A stretch of 64,000 bases of DNA, taken from contig JAFRXO010000051.1 in assembly GCA_017443465.1 (NCBI GenBank), positions 1 through 64,000 of the forward strand. Direction: 5' to 3'. The notes beneath the pieces are model-generated. The model did not search any database and was not told the DNA's origin. It worked only from the letters and a program-made list of their open reading frames with translations. This document shows, one piece after another, positions 1 to 7,406 of the stretch; within the stretch, counting starts at the first letter, position 1, and each line of letters starts with the position of its first letter. Both the position numbers and the translations under genes were made by a program. The DNA is from Bacteroidales bacterium. GTDB taxonomy: Bacteria; Bacteroidota; Bacteroidia; Bacteroidales; UBA932.

Positions 1-11
1 AGAATGCTTTC

Positions 12-257
12 ATGAAGAAACATCCTAATGAGCCATTCCGTATCGTTCGTATCTCATTGGCAGATCTTGAATTAACGGAGTCTTATGAACGCGTTCGTGA
101 CCACTATGGAGCCGAAGCCGATTATGAAGCAAATCCAAGACTTAAAAAGGATTGCCAGAAGATAGCTAAGGACTACTGGAGGAAAGCGAGGATAGAAGAG
201 TTTGACGCTGCATCCCCGGAATATGGAATTAAAATTGAACGACTACCTAGGCCATAG
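12..257 (+). CDS. Hypothetical protein, probably C-terminal part of a gene cut by the window edge
   Basis: An 81-codon charged, soluble reading frame ending in TAG at 255-257. The frame stays open back to the first base of the window, so the ATG at 12 may be internal and the true start may lie outside. Sequence is rich in Arg, Lys, Glu and Asp with no membrane segment or signal peptide, and I recognise no domain. It points towards the convergent effector gene of the retron island. Function is unknown. Confidence 0.45.
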   Translation: MKKHPNEPFRIVRISLADLELTESYERVRDHYGAEADYEANPRLKKDCQKIAKDYWRKARIEEFDAASPEYGIKIERLPRP

Positions 258-263
258 TCATAA

Positions 264-657
264 ATATACTTAACATCTTTTCAGGAGAAGTTAAATGCCT
301 GGGACATCAGCCTATTTGCTTTTAAGTCCCCTCTGAGCAAAACGCGATTCTTGCTGAAGTGGCAGGTCTCGGTAAAGGATAAAAGCTGGTACCATCTTGT
401 CCCAAAACTGGGCTTAGCACAAAAGGATAATAATTATTTTCCCTCCTGTATCTTTGAGGAATCAGTGGAACATATAGCTTCAAGAAAAGTTATATCTACC
501 TTCTTCAGACATCGTCCGCTTTGCATATAATGAACTTATTTCCTTGAAAAAAGACTCGTTCCAACAGGATGGTTATCCCTATCATTCTGCGGTTCTCGAA
601 CAACTCAAGGAAGAGAGCGGTTATTGCGTTGGACTATACGTTAGAAGGGAAAACATC
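264..657 (+). pseudogene. Possible frameshifted gene remnant
   Basis: No intact gene occupies this stretch. One frame is open from 264 to a TAA at 528-530 without any ATG, and reads like protein (for example FLLKWQVSVKDKSWYHLVPKL). Near 508-513 the protein-like reading passes into another frame (DIVRFAYNELISLKK) that continues to about 657, where the convergent effector gene ends. This fits a decayed coding sequence with one frameshift and a lost start. It could also be chance openness in a short spacer. I recognise no family. Confidence 0.3.
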
Positions 658-1689
658 TTACTGTCTGGGCTTCACTTTAGTAATAATACCTCCCTTACTT
701 GTCGCTATAACAACCATCCCTTTTTCAAAAGTGATAGATCTGCTATAAGCGTTCGCCGGGACAAGTTCAGGCTGATTTCCTTCTTTCTTGATATATAAAG
801 CGCTTGGCAATACTGAAGAGACGACATATTCCTCTTCAACCTCAACAAGCGATTGTGCATACTTTACCAGGGCATCAGTGAACTCTTTCCCATCTGTAAT
901 CTTGTTCACAAAGTAAGTCAATTCGGAGAAAAAGAGAGCATAATAGCGGTTCTTATGAGGCAGGATTATGCTCAGCCTCTTTTCTTGGTTCTCCGTTATT
1001 GCACCGCCACGATGATCGGCTTGACAACGGATTAGGTAAATGTCGTATATTAAGTTTGTATTATAAATCCACTCACCAAGATTAGGCGATTTCATACAGG
1101 CTCCGAAAGCGGCAAAATAGAGAGAGCATTTGACCTTATCGAACATACCCAGTTTAGAGAGAGCGAGGCTTTTTTTATCTACACCTTTTTCGTTTACCTC
1201 AAAGTCGCCAAAAATCAATTTATTGATGGTTGTGTGTTTGTTGTCTGAATAACGATTATGGACACCTCCATTATAACTGACATAGGCAGGAACGTCAGCA
1301 ACTATAAGCCTGGAATACACTTCCTGAAAACGATCATCACTGCAAATCGCATTACAGATATTCTCTATTTGCAGAAATAAGTGTGCCGAAAAATTTAGGA
1401 AATCTCCTTTCCTGCGAAACCTCTCCATAATGACATAATCCTCAATTAAAGAGTCCTTTATGGATTCAAATGGGAACTCGTCATATAGGCCCTCAGCTTG
1501 ATCTCTGGCATTCTTCTCCAGACAGTATTCGTAAATCTCCTCTATTTTTTCGGAGTCAACAGTGCTTTTTGATATTCCTGAGCCTATTAAACTCTGAATC
1601 CCGGCAGCAAATTCTTTGTTGTCGGGATCTTCATATAAGTCTTTAACGAACTTTAGCAGTTTTGTCAACTGCTTCTTATCTTGTCCCAT
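658..1689 (-). CDS. Retron-linked putative effector with HEPN-like Rx4H motif
   Basis: A 343-residue soluble protein whose ATG lies 25 nt inside the 3' end of the upstream reverse transcriptase gene in another frame, so the two are almost certainly translationally coupled. It is mostly helical by eye. Residues about 97-117 (FLNFSAHLFLQIENICNAI) resemble an early HEPN helix, and R221-x4-H226 in YLIRCQADHRGG matches the HEPN ribonuclease signature Rx4-6H. By analogy with other retrons, where a toxic accessory protein is held silent by the RT-msDNA complex, this is the likely effector. HEPN assignment is inferred from the motif and context only. I know of no characterised homologue. Confidence 0.65.
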   Translation of the reverse strand: MGQDKKQLTKLLKFVKDLYEDPDNKEFAAGIQSLIGSGISKSTVDSEKIEEIYEYCLEKNARDQAEGLYDEFPFESIKDSLIEDYVIMERFRRKGDFLNFSAHLFLQIENICNAICSDDRFQEVYSRLIVADVPAYVSYNGGVHNRYSDNKHTTINKLIFGDFEVNEKGVDKKSLALSKLGMFDKVKCSLYFAAFGACMKSPNLGEWIYNTNLIYDIYLIRCQADHRGGAITENQEKRLSIILPHKNRYYALFFSELTYFVNKITDGKEFTDALVKYAQSLVEVEEEYVVSSVLPSALYIKKEGNQPELVPANAYSRSITFEKGMVVIATSKGGIITKVKPRQ

Positions 1690-3212
1690 TCATCAAGTAT
1701 TTTTAAATCAAAATCAGAATCTACGAGGGCGGCCAGCACCTCATCGGTAGACTTCATAGGCGTGCTGGTCAGCTCGTCTCCCTTCTCAGAAATTGCAGAG
1801 GCAGATAATAGTGCTTCGGCCAGTGAACTTGTGTCAATCAAGTCGGCAAGGTTAGTCTTTACCCAGGTTCTCTTACGTTCAATTCTCCAAAAGTTGGTAT
1901 TATCCTGCTCATAGAAAACGAGCATGTATGATGTTTTGAACTTCTCGAGTGCCGCAGTATCGCTCTTAGCCAGTATGTTAGATATTCTGGTCCGGACATA
2001 ATGGCTGAGTGCTACAGATGTCTTCTTACCGTTAAGGCTAAAGGTACAGTAGATGACGCCATCTTTGTTGAGCTCAAAGTCAAGAGCCTGGCCAATCTTC
2101 TTTTCAAAGTCGGCAATGGTGTACTTATATTTGAGCGTGGCTTCTACAGTGGACGGCTTTGCTCCTGAAAGCTTGTTGAACCGTCGCTGGAGTCGTCTCC
2201 ACACTTCATTATCGGCTCCTTTGACCATCTTTATATAAAGGAGCTTTCCCTGAATCACAGCCTGCATATTCGGCTTGTAAGAGTGGAAATTCTGCTTGGG
2301 TGTATAGTGTAACAAAAACTTTGCGTATGCATCTGCTTCGCCGTACTTCTCCCATATGAAAAGAAGGTTATCCAATTCACGGACAAATTCACGCGTCACA
2401 TTGACGCGATCGCTTACAATCAGACCAGTGACCTCTTGACGTTGACACTTCGTCTGAAGGCGAGTCTTTTTCTCATTGAAAATGAAATGCTGTTCTGTAA
2501 TGATTCCCTCAAGCTTGTTGCGGAATTCACTCCCCTTTTGAAAAACATTTCGGTTGCTGCTGAATGTAATGTCATCAGCATACCTGGAAAAGCGCAGATT
2601 GTACTCCTTTGCAAGCCGATGAAGTCTTCGATCCAAGTTTCGGCAAACAATATTTGTCAAAATAGGAGAACAAGGTGAACCTTGGGGTAATGCGCGACGA
2701 GTCTCTCCATTCACATAGATCTCCGTACAACAGAGCCCGGAGATGGCGTCAGCAACTGTGTCATTGAAGTTGAAGGGGGGAAACTTCAATGTGGCCCAAA
2801 CCCTTGACTTAGAGATACTGGGGAAGAAGTCCTGCAAATCAGTATTGAAGACATAATTCATACCGATATGCTTTTCTGCATTGTCAACCACAGATTTCTC
2901 CGGGACAAACCCCGTGACATAATCTGGAGCATCGTAAAAAGCCTGGAGCAGCTTGTTGGTATAAGTCAGAAAAGACTTCAACAAAGCCTTTGGAGCAGAG
3001 ATTACCCGAAATCCTCCGGTTTTTTTGGGAATTCGAAATTCCTTGTAACTTTTTTTGTTACGAGCCGGGTGGATGAAGTAATTCAGATGCGGCATAATAA
3101 AGGGATGTCCCTTGTCTCCTAAATCATCCATCTTGATTTTGTTCAAGAGGTTTAGAAAATCACGGGTAGTCTGCACCTTTGAGGCTGCCGTAACGATTGC
3201 TTCTTTGGTCAT
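1665..3212 (-). CDS. Retron reverse transcriptase 1 (with C-terminal extension)
   Basis: Retron-clade reverse transcriptase. From the chosen start it is 515 residues: catalytic Asp in TDLQDFF (about D125), ALPQGSPCSPILTN, YADD at about 211-214, and the retron VTG motif (QEVTGLIVSDRVNVTRE) at about 261. After residue about 340 comes an extension shared with the upstream paralogue, ending in a low-complexity acidic tail. An ATG at 3254 is in frame, but it and the following codons lie inside the retron RNA a2 arm. The ATG at 3212 aligns with the start of the paralogue, so I use that. The protein should reverse-transcribe the RNA encoded at 3240-3450 into msDNA. It is followed by the overlapping putative effector gene. 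Confidence 0.9.
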   Translation of the reverse strand: MTKEAIVTAASKVQTTRDFLNLLNKIKMDDLGDKGHPFIMPHLNYFIHPARNKKSYKEFRIPKKTGGFRVISAPKALLKSFLTYTNKLLQAFYDAPDYVTGFVPEKSVVDNAEKHIGMNYVFNTDLQDFFPSISKSRVWATLKFPPFNFNDTVADAISGLCCTEIYVNGETRRALPQGSPCSPILTNIVCRNLDRRLHRLAKEYNLRFSRYADDITFSSNRNVFQKGSEFRNKLEGIITEQHFIFNEKKTRLQTKCQRQEVTGLIVSDRVNVTREFVRELDNLLFIWEKYGEADAYAKFLLHYTPKQNFHSYKPNMQAVIQGKLLYIKMVKGADNEVWRRLQRRFNKLSGAKPSTVEATLKYKYTIADFEKKIGQALDFELNKDGVIYCTFSLNGKKTSVALSHYVRTRISNILAKSDTAALEKFKTSYMLVFYEQDNTNFWRIERKRTWVKTNLADLIDTSSLAEALLSASAISEKGDELTSTPMKSTDEVLAALVDSDFDLKILDEWDKIRSS

Positions 3213-3239
3213 TGGGTTCTGCTCATAAACATAGGCCAT

Positions 3240-3450
3240 GACATACCGGAGCATATTTTCTTTGTCTACGAACTCAAGAGTTCGGAATATAGATCCTTCT
3301 ATATTCTCAAAATCTCATCACTCATATGTGCATCGCACATTTGTGAAAAGTGAAACTTTTCGAGTAACGAGCAAACCTTTGGAAGTATCCGATTTTACGG
3401 ACATCTGTCAAACATGACAGACGAAAGTCAAAAGTCTGTTCCGGTATGTC
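3240..3450 (-). ncRNA. Retron 1 non-coding RNA (msr-msd)
   Basis: About 211 nt bounded by a perfect 11-bp inverted repeat: a1 GACATACCGGA (3440-3450) and a2 TCCGGTATGTC (3240-3250). After a1 come two small hairpins, CTGTCA/TGACAG and TCCG/CGGA, and a linker GTTTGCTCGTTACT. The msd part has several strong stems: ATGTGC/GCACAT, GAATATAGA/TCTATATTC and CGAACTC/GAGTTCG. A sequence ACAAAGAAAA stands just before a2. The same plan with compensatory base changes occurs at 5164-5407. The RT start codon lies 27 nt downstream. I do not see the canonical AGC priming triplet right after a1, so the branching G is not assigned. Confidence 0.88.
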
Positions 3451-3467
3451 AAGGACCTAAATTACTA

Positions 3468-3507
3468 CAAAGATAATGATTTGCTTTCAATTCACGATGC
3501 AAAAATA
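3468..3507 (-). promoter_or_regulatory. Candidate promoter(s) of retron 1
   Basis: Two boxes fit the Bacteroidetes -7 consensus TAnnTTTG on the minus strand: TATCTTTG (3468-3475), 17 nt before a1, and TATTTTTG followed by CATC (3500-3507). The paralogous retron has boxes in matching places. The -33 elements are weak, so which box is used is undecided. Confidence 0.5.
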
Positions 3508-3523
3508 TGATGCGCCCGCGAAT

Positions 3524-3637
3524 TCAACATTCTCCATCTACACTTTTCAACTTTTCCAGTCCTCCACTAAATTCCTGGATCATCCGCTCGCGGATTTTAG
3601 TCGGGGAGATTAAAACGATGATCTCTCCATTGCGATA
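3524..3637 (-). pseudogene. Remnant: 3' end of a second WYL-domain regulator gene
   Basis: Read on the minus strand this gives YRNGEIIVLISPTKIRERM, then IQEFSGGLEKLKSVDGEC and a TGA at 3524-3526. It matches the C-terminus of the intact WYL protein encoded at 6108-7244 (YRNGDNILLVSPKSIRDKM ... LKKLKSVKGE) through about 35 residues. Upstream, an in-frame TGA and the end of the RT2 gene cut it off. It is therefore the tail of a lost WYL gene lying directly before retron 1, as an intact WYL gene lies before retron 2. Confidence 0.85.
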
Positions 3638-3657
3638 AATTCAAATAGGTAGGAACC

Positions 3658-5133
3658 TTATCCATGGAAGAACAAATCACCTTCTTTTCTTCTTACAGTG
3701 GATGCATAAATGTTTCTCGGGCGAGACTTCATGACGAGCCAATATGGAAACTCTCCACGTTTACAGTATGCCACATAAAGCATCTTTTTGAGATCCGTCA
3801 CAGCCTTCTCGTCACCAATAGCTGAAGCAATCAGTTCCTTGCAGGAATCACTCACGGAGATGATGATGCCCTCATTCCCACTCTTGAAAGATGCCCCATA
3901 TGAGATGACAGGCCCCTTTTCCTTCTTCCCTGGAATCTCTTTGGCAAAGAAACTGATTTCGGTGGAAAACTGCTTCTCAAAAGCCGGCATCGTGTAGGCA
4001 GCGACATAGTTAATATCGCTCACCTTCACCGGTTTCTTAGAACAGACCTTATCAAACCTGTCCTGAAGCCTCTGCCAGACGAGGCTCTCCTCCCCTTTCA
4101 CCATCTTGAGGTACATGAGCTTCCCCTGAAGGACTCTTTCCATCGAAGGAGGCGAGACCCGGTTCACCTTCAGGGTGTAATGCTGAAAGAATCTGGCAAA
4201 CGCCGAATCATAGCCATATCTCTCCCAGATGTAAAGAAGACTCCCTATGCTACGGACATATTCGCGAGTAACATTGACGCGGTCGCTAACTATCAGTCCA
4301 GTCACCTCCTGCCGCGATCCCTTCTTCTGAAAGCGGGTCTTCTTCTCGTTGATGGTAAAGTTCTGTTCTGCGACGATTTTTCTAAGTTCTGTCATGAACT
4401 CCCCTTCCTCCTGGTAGACATTATGCATACTGCTGAAAGTGATATCATCAGCATAGCGAGTGTAATTCAGACCAAACCTAGCAGCAAGGTGCTTCAGCCG
4501 ACGGTCGAGATTCCGGGAAACGATGTTAGTGAGAATCGGAGAGGTCGGGGCCCCTTGCGGCAGCACATTCCGTTTCTCGGTTTTTGCGCCTTTCGGGAGA
4601 TCAACGGTCGTCAAGACCGGCTTGCCATCATAAAAATCAATCTCAGTGCAGCAGAGACCGGCGACTGCGCTTGCCACCTCCTGATTGAAACCTATAGCTT
4701 TCGACTTTAAAGCGCCCCATACGCGGGCTTGGGGGATGCTGGGGAAGAAGTCCTTCAAGTCCAGGTTCAGGACGTAGTTCATTCCAACATGATTCATAGC
4801 ATTATCCACGACGCTTCTTCCCGGGACAAAGCCCATTGCCGCGCTCGTTGGCTCATATAGAGCTTGAAGAAGCATATTGGTGTATGTCTGGAATGACTTG
4901 AGCATCTTCACCGGAGCGGAAATTTCCCGGACTCCCCCCGATTTCTTTGGTATTGTAAATACCTTATAGTGTTTGGCATTCCTGGTCGGATGACAGAAAT
5001 AATTAAGCTGCGCCATCGTAAAAGGGTGAGCCTTGTCACCAAGGTCATCCTTTTTCAATGAATTAAGCAGAGTCAACAGAGAATGCCTATTGGTCATTAG
5101 TGATGCGGCTTCCCTTATTTCTTGTCTTTCCAT
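3658..5133 (-). CDS. Retron reverse transcriptase 2
   Basis: Paralogue of the downstream RT, about 491 residues from the ATG at 5133. A TTG start 9 nt further up is possible. It has the catalytic Asp in LDLKDFF (about D125), VLPQGAPTSPILTN, YADD at about 227-230, and VTG at about 277. It carries about 15 extra residues just before the PQG motif. The C-terminal extension (about 350-491) is recognisably related to that of RT1. Sequence identity is moderate, so this is an old duplication and not a recent copy. No intact effector gene follows; the next sequence is the WYL remnant. It may act alone, share the effector at 658-1689, or have lost its own partner. Confidence 0.9.
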   Translation of the reverse strand: MERQEIREAASLMTNRHSLLTLLNSLKKDDLGDKAHPFTMAQLNYFCHPTRNAKHYKVFTIPKKSGGVREISAPVKMLKSFQTYTNMLLQALYEPTSAAMGFVPGRSVVDNAMNHVGMNYVLNLDLKDFFPSIPQARVWGALKSKAIGFNQEVASAVAGLCCTEIDFYDGKPVLTTVDLPKGAKTEKRNVLPQGAPTSPILTNIVSRNLDRRLKHLAARFGLNYTRYADDITFSSMHNVYQEEGEFMTELRKIVAEQNFTINEKKTRFQKKGSRQEVTGLIVSDRVNVTREYVRSIGSLLYIWERYGYDSAFARFFQHYTLKVNRVSPPSMERVLQGKLMYLKMVKGEESLVWQRLQDRFDKVCSKKPVKVSDINYVAAYTMPAFEKQFSTEISFFAKEIPGKKEKGPVISYGASFKSGNEGIIISVSDSCKELIASAIGDEKAVTDLKKMLYVAYCKRGEFPYWLVMKSRPRNIYASTVRRKEGDLFFHG

Positions 5134-5163
5134 TTTAAACAAGGAATAAATAAAAAGGCGCTA

Positions 5164-5407
5164 GACATACTGGAGATCGTTTTCTTTGTGTACACCCTTT
5201 GTCGGAATCGACAAAGGAGGGGAAGTAGGGCGACCGGTCATTTATGACCGGCTAAAATAGAATATATTGAGTTTACTCAATATGAAACAAAGACGATCTA
5301 GGGAGATCGGACTTTGTTGCAAGTAACGCACAAACATTCTCTTATCCCTTCTTTCGGGACATCCGTCAAATATGACGGACAAAGTCAAAAGTCTCCTCCA
5401 GTATGTC
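5164..5407 (-). ncRNA. Retron 2 non-coding RNA (msr-msd)
   Basis: About 244 nt between a1 GACATACTGGAG (5396-5407) and a2 CTCCAGTATGTC (5164-5175), a perfect 12-bp pair. Relative to retron 1, one C-G pair has become T-A on both arms. The msr hairpins are conserved in shape with changed pairs: CCGTCA/TGACGG and TCCC/GGGA, followed by GTTTGTGCGTTACT. The msd has stems AACAAAG/CTTTGTT enclosing GATCT/AGATC, then ATATTGAGT/ACTCAATAT, CCGGTCAT/ATGACCGG and CCTTTGTCG/CGACAAAGG. ACAAAGAAAA again precedes a2. The RT2 ATG is 30 nt downstream. Confidence 0.88.
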
Positions 5408-5429
5408 AAAGAGCGCCTGTCATTTCTAA

Positions 5430-5486
5430 CAAAGTTAATACTTTATTGTGAGAGTTCTCTTATTTTTCCTCTCTGATGCAAAGGTA
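5430..5486 (-). promoter_or_regulatory. Candidate promoter(s) of retron 2
   Basis: TAACTTTG (5430-5437) lies 22 nt before a1, and TACCTTTG followed by CATC lies at 5479-5486. Both fit the Bacteroidetes -7 box TAnnTTTG, and the pair mirrors that of retron 1. They separate the retron from the upstream WG-protein gene, suggesting independent transcription of the RNA. Confidence 0.5.
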
Positions 5487-5526
5487 AAACTGCACTTTGA
5501 AATCTATTTTCGCAGGCCAATCTTAT

Positions 5527-6060
5527 TTAGTCAATGTTCCAATAGGCATCAGGATCACCCTCAAAGGCATCATCAATGACATCATCACTGTACCCCTCTA
5601 CATCTTGGGCATAGGAGCCGGCATATGCGCCGTAATGAGTACCGTAATCATCTTCATGATAAGAAGAGGCTCTTCCAGATGAATAATTAGTATGATTATA
5701 ATCAGCAAGTTGCCGACTGTTTAAGTCAAATTGCTTCTCATAGCCGTTAATAACCACTCTTGTATTGCTCCGTCCTTTCTTAAAGAAATTCCATATTTCG
5801 TCATAGATGACCGGCAGAACTTCCTGTCCGGATTCGTCGATGATGCCCCACTTGGCTTTCTCAGTCTTTCCGGATTCAAGATCTATCGACTCGTTTCCGA
5901 AAATACTTTTCACTCTGGCAAGACCGTGGTCATAGCCACTAATCCAAGCGTACTTCCCAAAAGGAACAACTATCTCTCCGGTATTGTCAATGACACCGTG
6001 CTGGTACTTGTCGCTCTCGACCACACTTACACTCCCGTAATTGTCTTGCCTAATAATCAT
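5527..6060 (-). CDS. WG-repeat protein
   Basis: A 177-residue cytoplasmic protein with WG-type beta repeats (HGVIDNTGEIVVPFGKYAWIS and WGIIDESGQEVLPVIYDEI) in the first two-thirds. A Tyr/Ser/Gly-rich linker and a short acidic tail (AFEGDPDAYWNID) follow. WG repeats serve as protein-binding scaffolds of unclear role. The gene lies 47 nt after the WYL regulator on the same strand and 90 nt before the first retron 2 promoter box, so it probably forms a two-gene unit with the regulator. No catalytic motif is visible. Confidence 0.7.
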   Translation of the reverse strand: MIIRQDNYGSVSVVESDKYQHGVIDNTGEIVVPFGKYAWISGYDHGLARVKSIFGNESIDLESGKTEKAKWGIIDESGQEVLPVIYDEIWNFFKKGRSNTRVVINGYEKQFDLNSRQLADYNHTNYSSGRASSYHEDDYGTHYGAYAGSYAQDVEGYSDDVIDDAFEGDPDAYWNID

Positions 6061-6107
6061 ATCTTGTCGCTTTTCTGCCGCGAAGTAAATAAACGGTCGC
6101 GAACTCT

Positions 6108-7244
6108 TTATTCGCCTTTTACACTTTTAAGCTTTTTCAGCGAATCCTCCAGTTCTTCCACCATCTTATCCCGGATGGACTTGGGGCTTACCAGGAGGAT
6201 ATTGTCCCCATTACGGTAAACCATGTTAAAGAATTCTCGGTTGGGTTTCAGTTCAAGACCATAGAAGGTATAGCCGGTGAAGGAACGGTGCTTCTTGTGA
6301 AGCTGTTCCTGCTCTTCGGGAGAGAACTTCGTCTGAGAACCGTGGAGAGGTTTGGTGTCCACATAGCCTGTATAGCTATCCTTCACCGCCAGGGTGATGG
6401 GAGTAAGCGGTTCCGACTCAATATAGGTGATACCCACGATGTCTTCATACCTTTCCTCAAAGTACTCGTCGCAATCAATATAAGGCACACCTTCGACAGG
6501 ATGGATGGCTTCCATACGGTCTAGGGGCAGATTCACAAAAAAATCCTTCCTGTACGGGAACTTCTTATCACCCAGCGGCGTACCAATCAGGTACCAGCGA
6601 TCGTTGTACTGCTTCAGCAAGTACGGATAGAGGCGGATGGTGCGCACTTCCTCGCCAAAGGGAGCGTACTCCACATCTACTACCTTCTTGTTAGCAATTA
6701 AGGCGAATAGGGTACCTAGATAGTCCTTCCCTTCCAGGTAGTCGTTTGAACTAAAGGAAATAATCTTCCTGGTGTCAATACTCTCCTTGTCAAACTCATT
6801 CCGCCCGAAAGATCTCCGGTCATTGAGCTTTTCCTGCAGGTCGTGTAGCCACTCAAAACTATCCAGACCTGCGAACTGGCCCAGAGTATTCAGCACCTCT
6901 TGGAGCAGCCGCTTCTCATCATCAGACAGTGGTTTGCTGAAGAGTGAATGCGTCTGGTCTGCATACCGATACACGGGCGAACCATAGAGCCTCTCTGAAC
7001 TATCTATTTCCATATTAAACGGCGAATCCTGAAGCGCTTGAAGGTCCAACTGGATGACGCGCTTGCCACTCTTGATATAACGGTCATAATCGCTCTGGTC
7101 ACCGCCGATGGTAGGATACCCGGCCAGTTCCAGCCGCTCGTTGACCTTCTTTAGGAGATCCTCGCACGTGTATTTATTATAGCGGTCACTCAGCATCTGA
7201 TCAAGATACATATAGCGAATAACAGCGTTCTTATTGGATGGCAT
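6108..7244 (-). CDS. WYL-domain transcriptional regulator
   Basis: A 378-residue protein with an N-terminal helical region likely to bind DNA (residues about 1-60). A WYL core follows at about 185-260 (VVDVEYAPFGEEVRTIRLYPYLLKQYNDRWYLIG), then a C-terminal WCX-like region ending in VSPKSIRDKMVEELEDSLKKL. WYL proteins sense nucleic-acid-type ligands and often control phage-defence islands. The position directly upstream of the retron genes fits that role. A repeated TTCGCGAA palindrome 41-63 nt upstream of its ATG is a plausible operator. A broken copy of the same family lies at 3524-3637. Confidence 0.85.
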   Translation of the reverse strand: MPSNKNAVIRYMYLDQMLSDRYNKYTCEDLLKKVNERLELAGYPTIGGDQSDYDRYIKSGKRVIQLDLQALQDSPFNMEIDSSERLYGSPVYRYADQTHSLFSKPLSDDEKRLLQEVLNTLGQFAGLDSFEWLHDLQEKLNDRRSFGRNEFDKESIDTRKIISFSSNDYLEGKDYLGTLFALIANKKVVDVEYAPFGEEVRTIRLYPYLLKQYNDRWYLIGTPLGDKKFPYRKDFFVNLPLDRMEAIHPVEGVPYIDCDEYFEERYEDIVGITYIESEPLTPITLAVKDSYTGYVDTKPLHGSQTKFSPEEQEQLHKKHRSFTGYTFYGLELKPNREFFNMVYRNGDNILLVSPKSIRDKMVEELEDSLKKLKSVKGE

Positions 7245-7284
7245 ATCTCCTCGGTTTTTGATTCCGCATGCAAATTTAGTGCTT

Positions 7285-7307
7285 TTCGCGAATTCTTTAT
7301 TCGCGAA
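7285..7307 (-). promoter_or_regulatory. Candidate operator: double TTCGCGAA palindrome before the WYL gene
   Basis: TTCGCGAAT (7285-7293) and ATTCGCGAA (7299-7307) form a perfect 9-bp inverted repeat with a 5-nt spacer. Each arm contains the 8-bp palindrome TTCGCGAA. It lies between the WYL start codon and a promoter facing the other way. Autoregulation by the WYL protein is inferred. Confidence 0.45.
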
Positions 7308-7341
7308 TATAAAATTTCAACGCTCTATCGAGAATAAATAA

Positions 7342-7372
7342 TTTGTGATTTATGAATAAAGCTATATCTTTG
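7342..7372 (+). promoter_or_regulatory. Bacteroidetes-type promoter upstream of the structured RNA
   Basis: TTTG (7342-7345), a 19-nt spacer, then TATCTTTG (7365-7372): a full match to the -33/-7 consensus. It points rightwards to the structured RNA at 7407 and away from the WYL gene. Confidence 0.7.
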
Positions 7373-7406
7373 TCCCCGAATTGAAGAACTCATTATTTGA
7401 GCATTC

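Noticed and set aside
544-798. Independent 84-codon gene starting with TTG
   Set aside because: Its second half is antisense to the effector gene, and the first half fits better as part of a frameshifted remnant.
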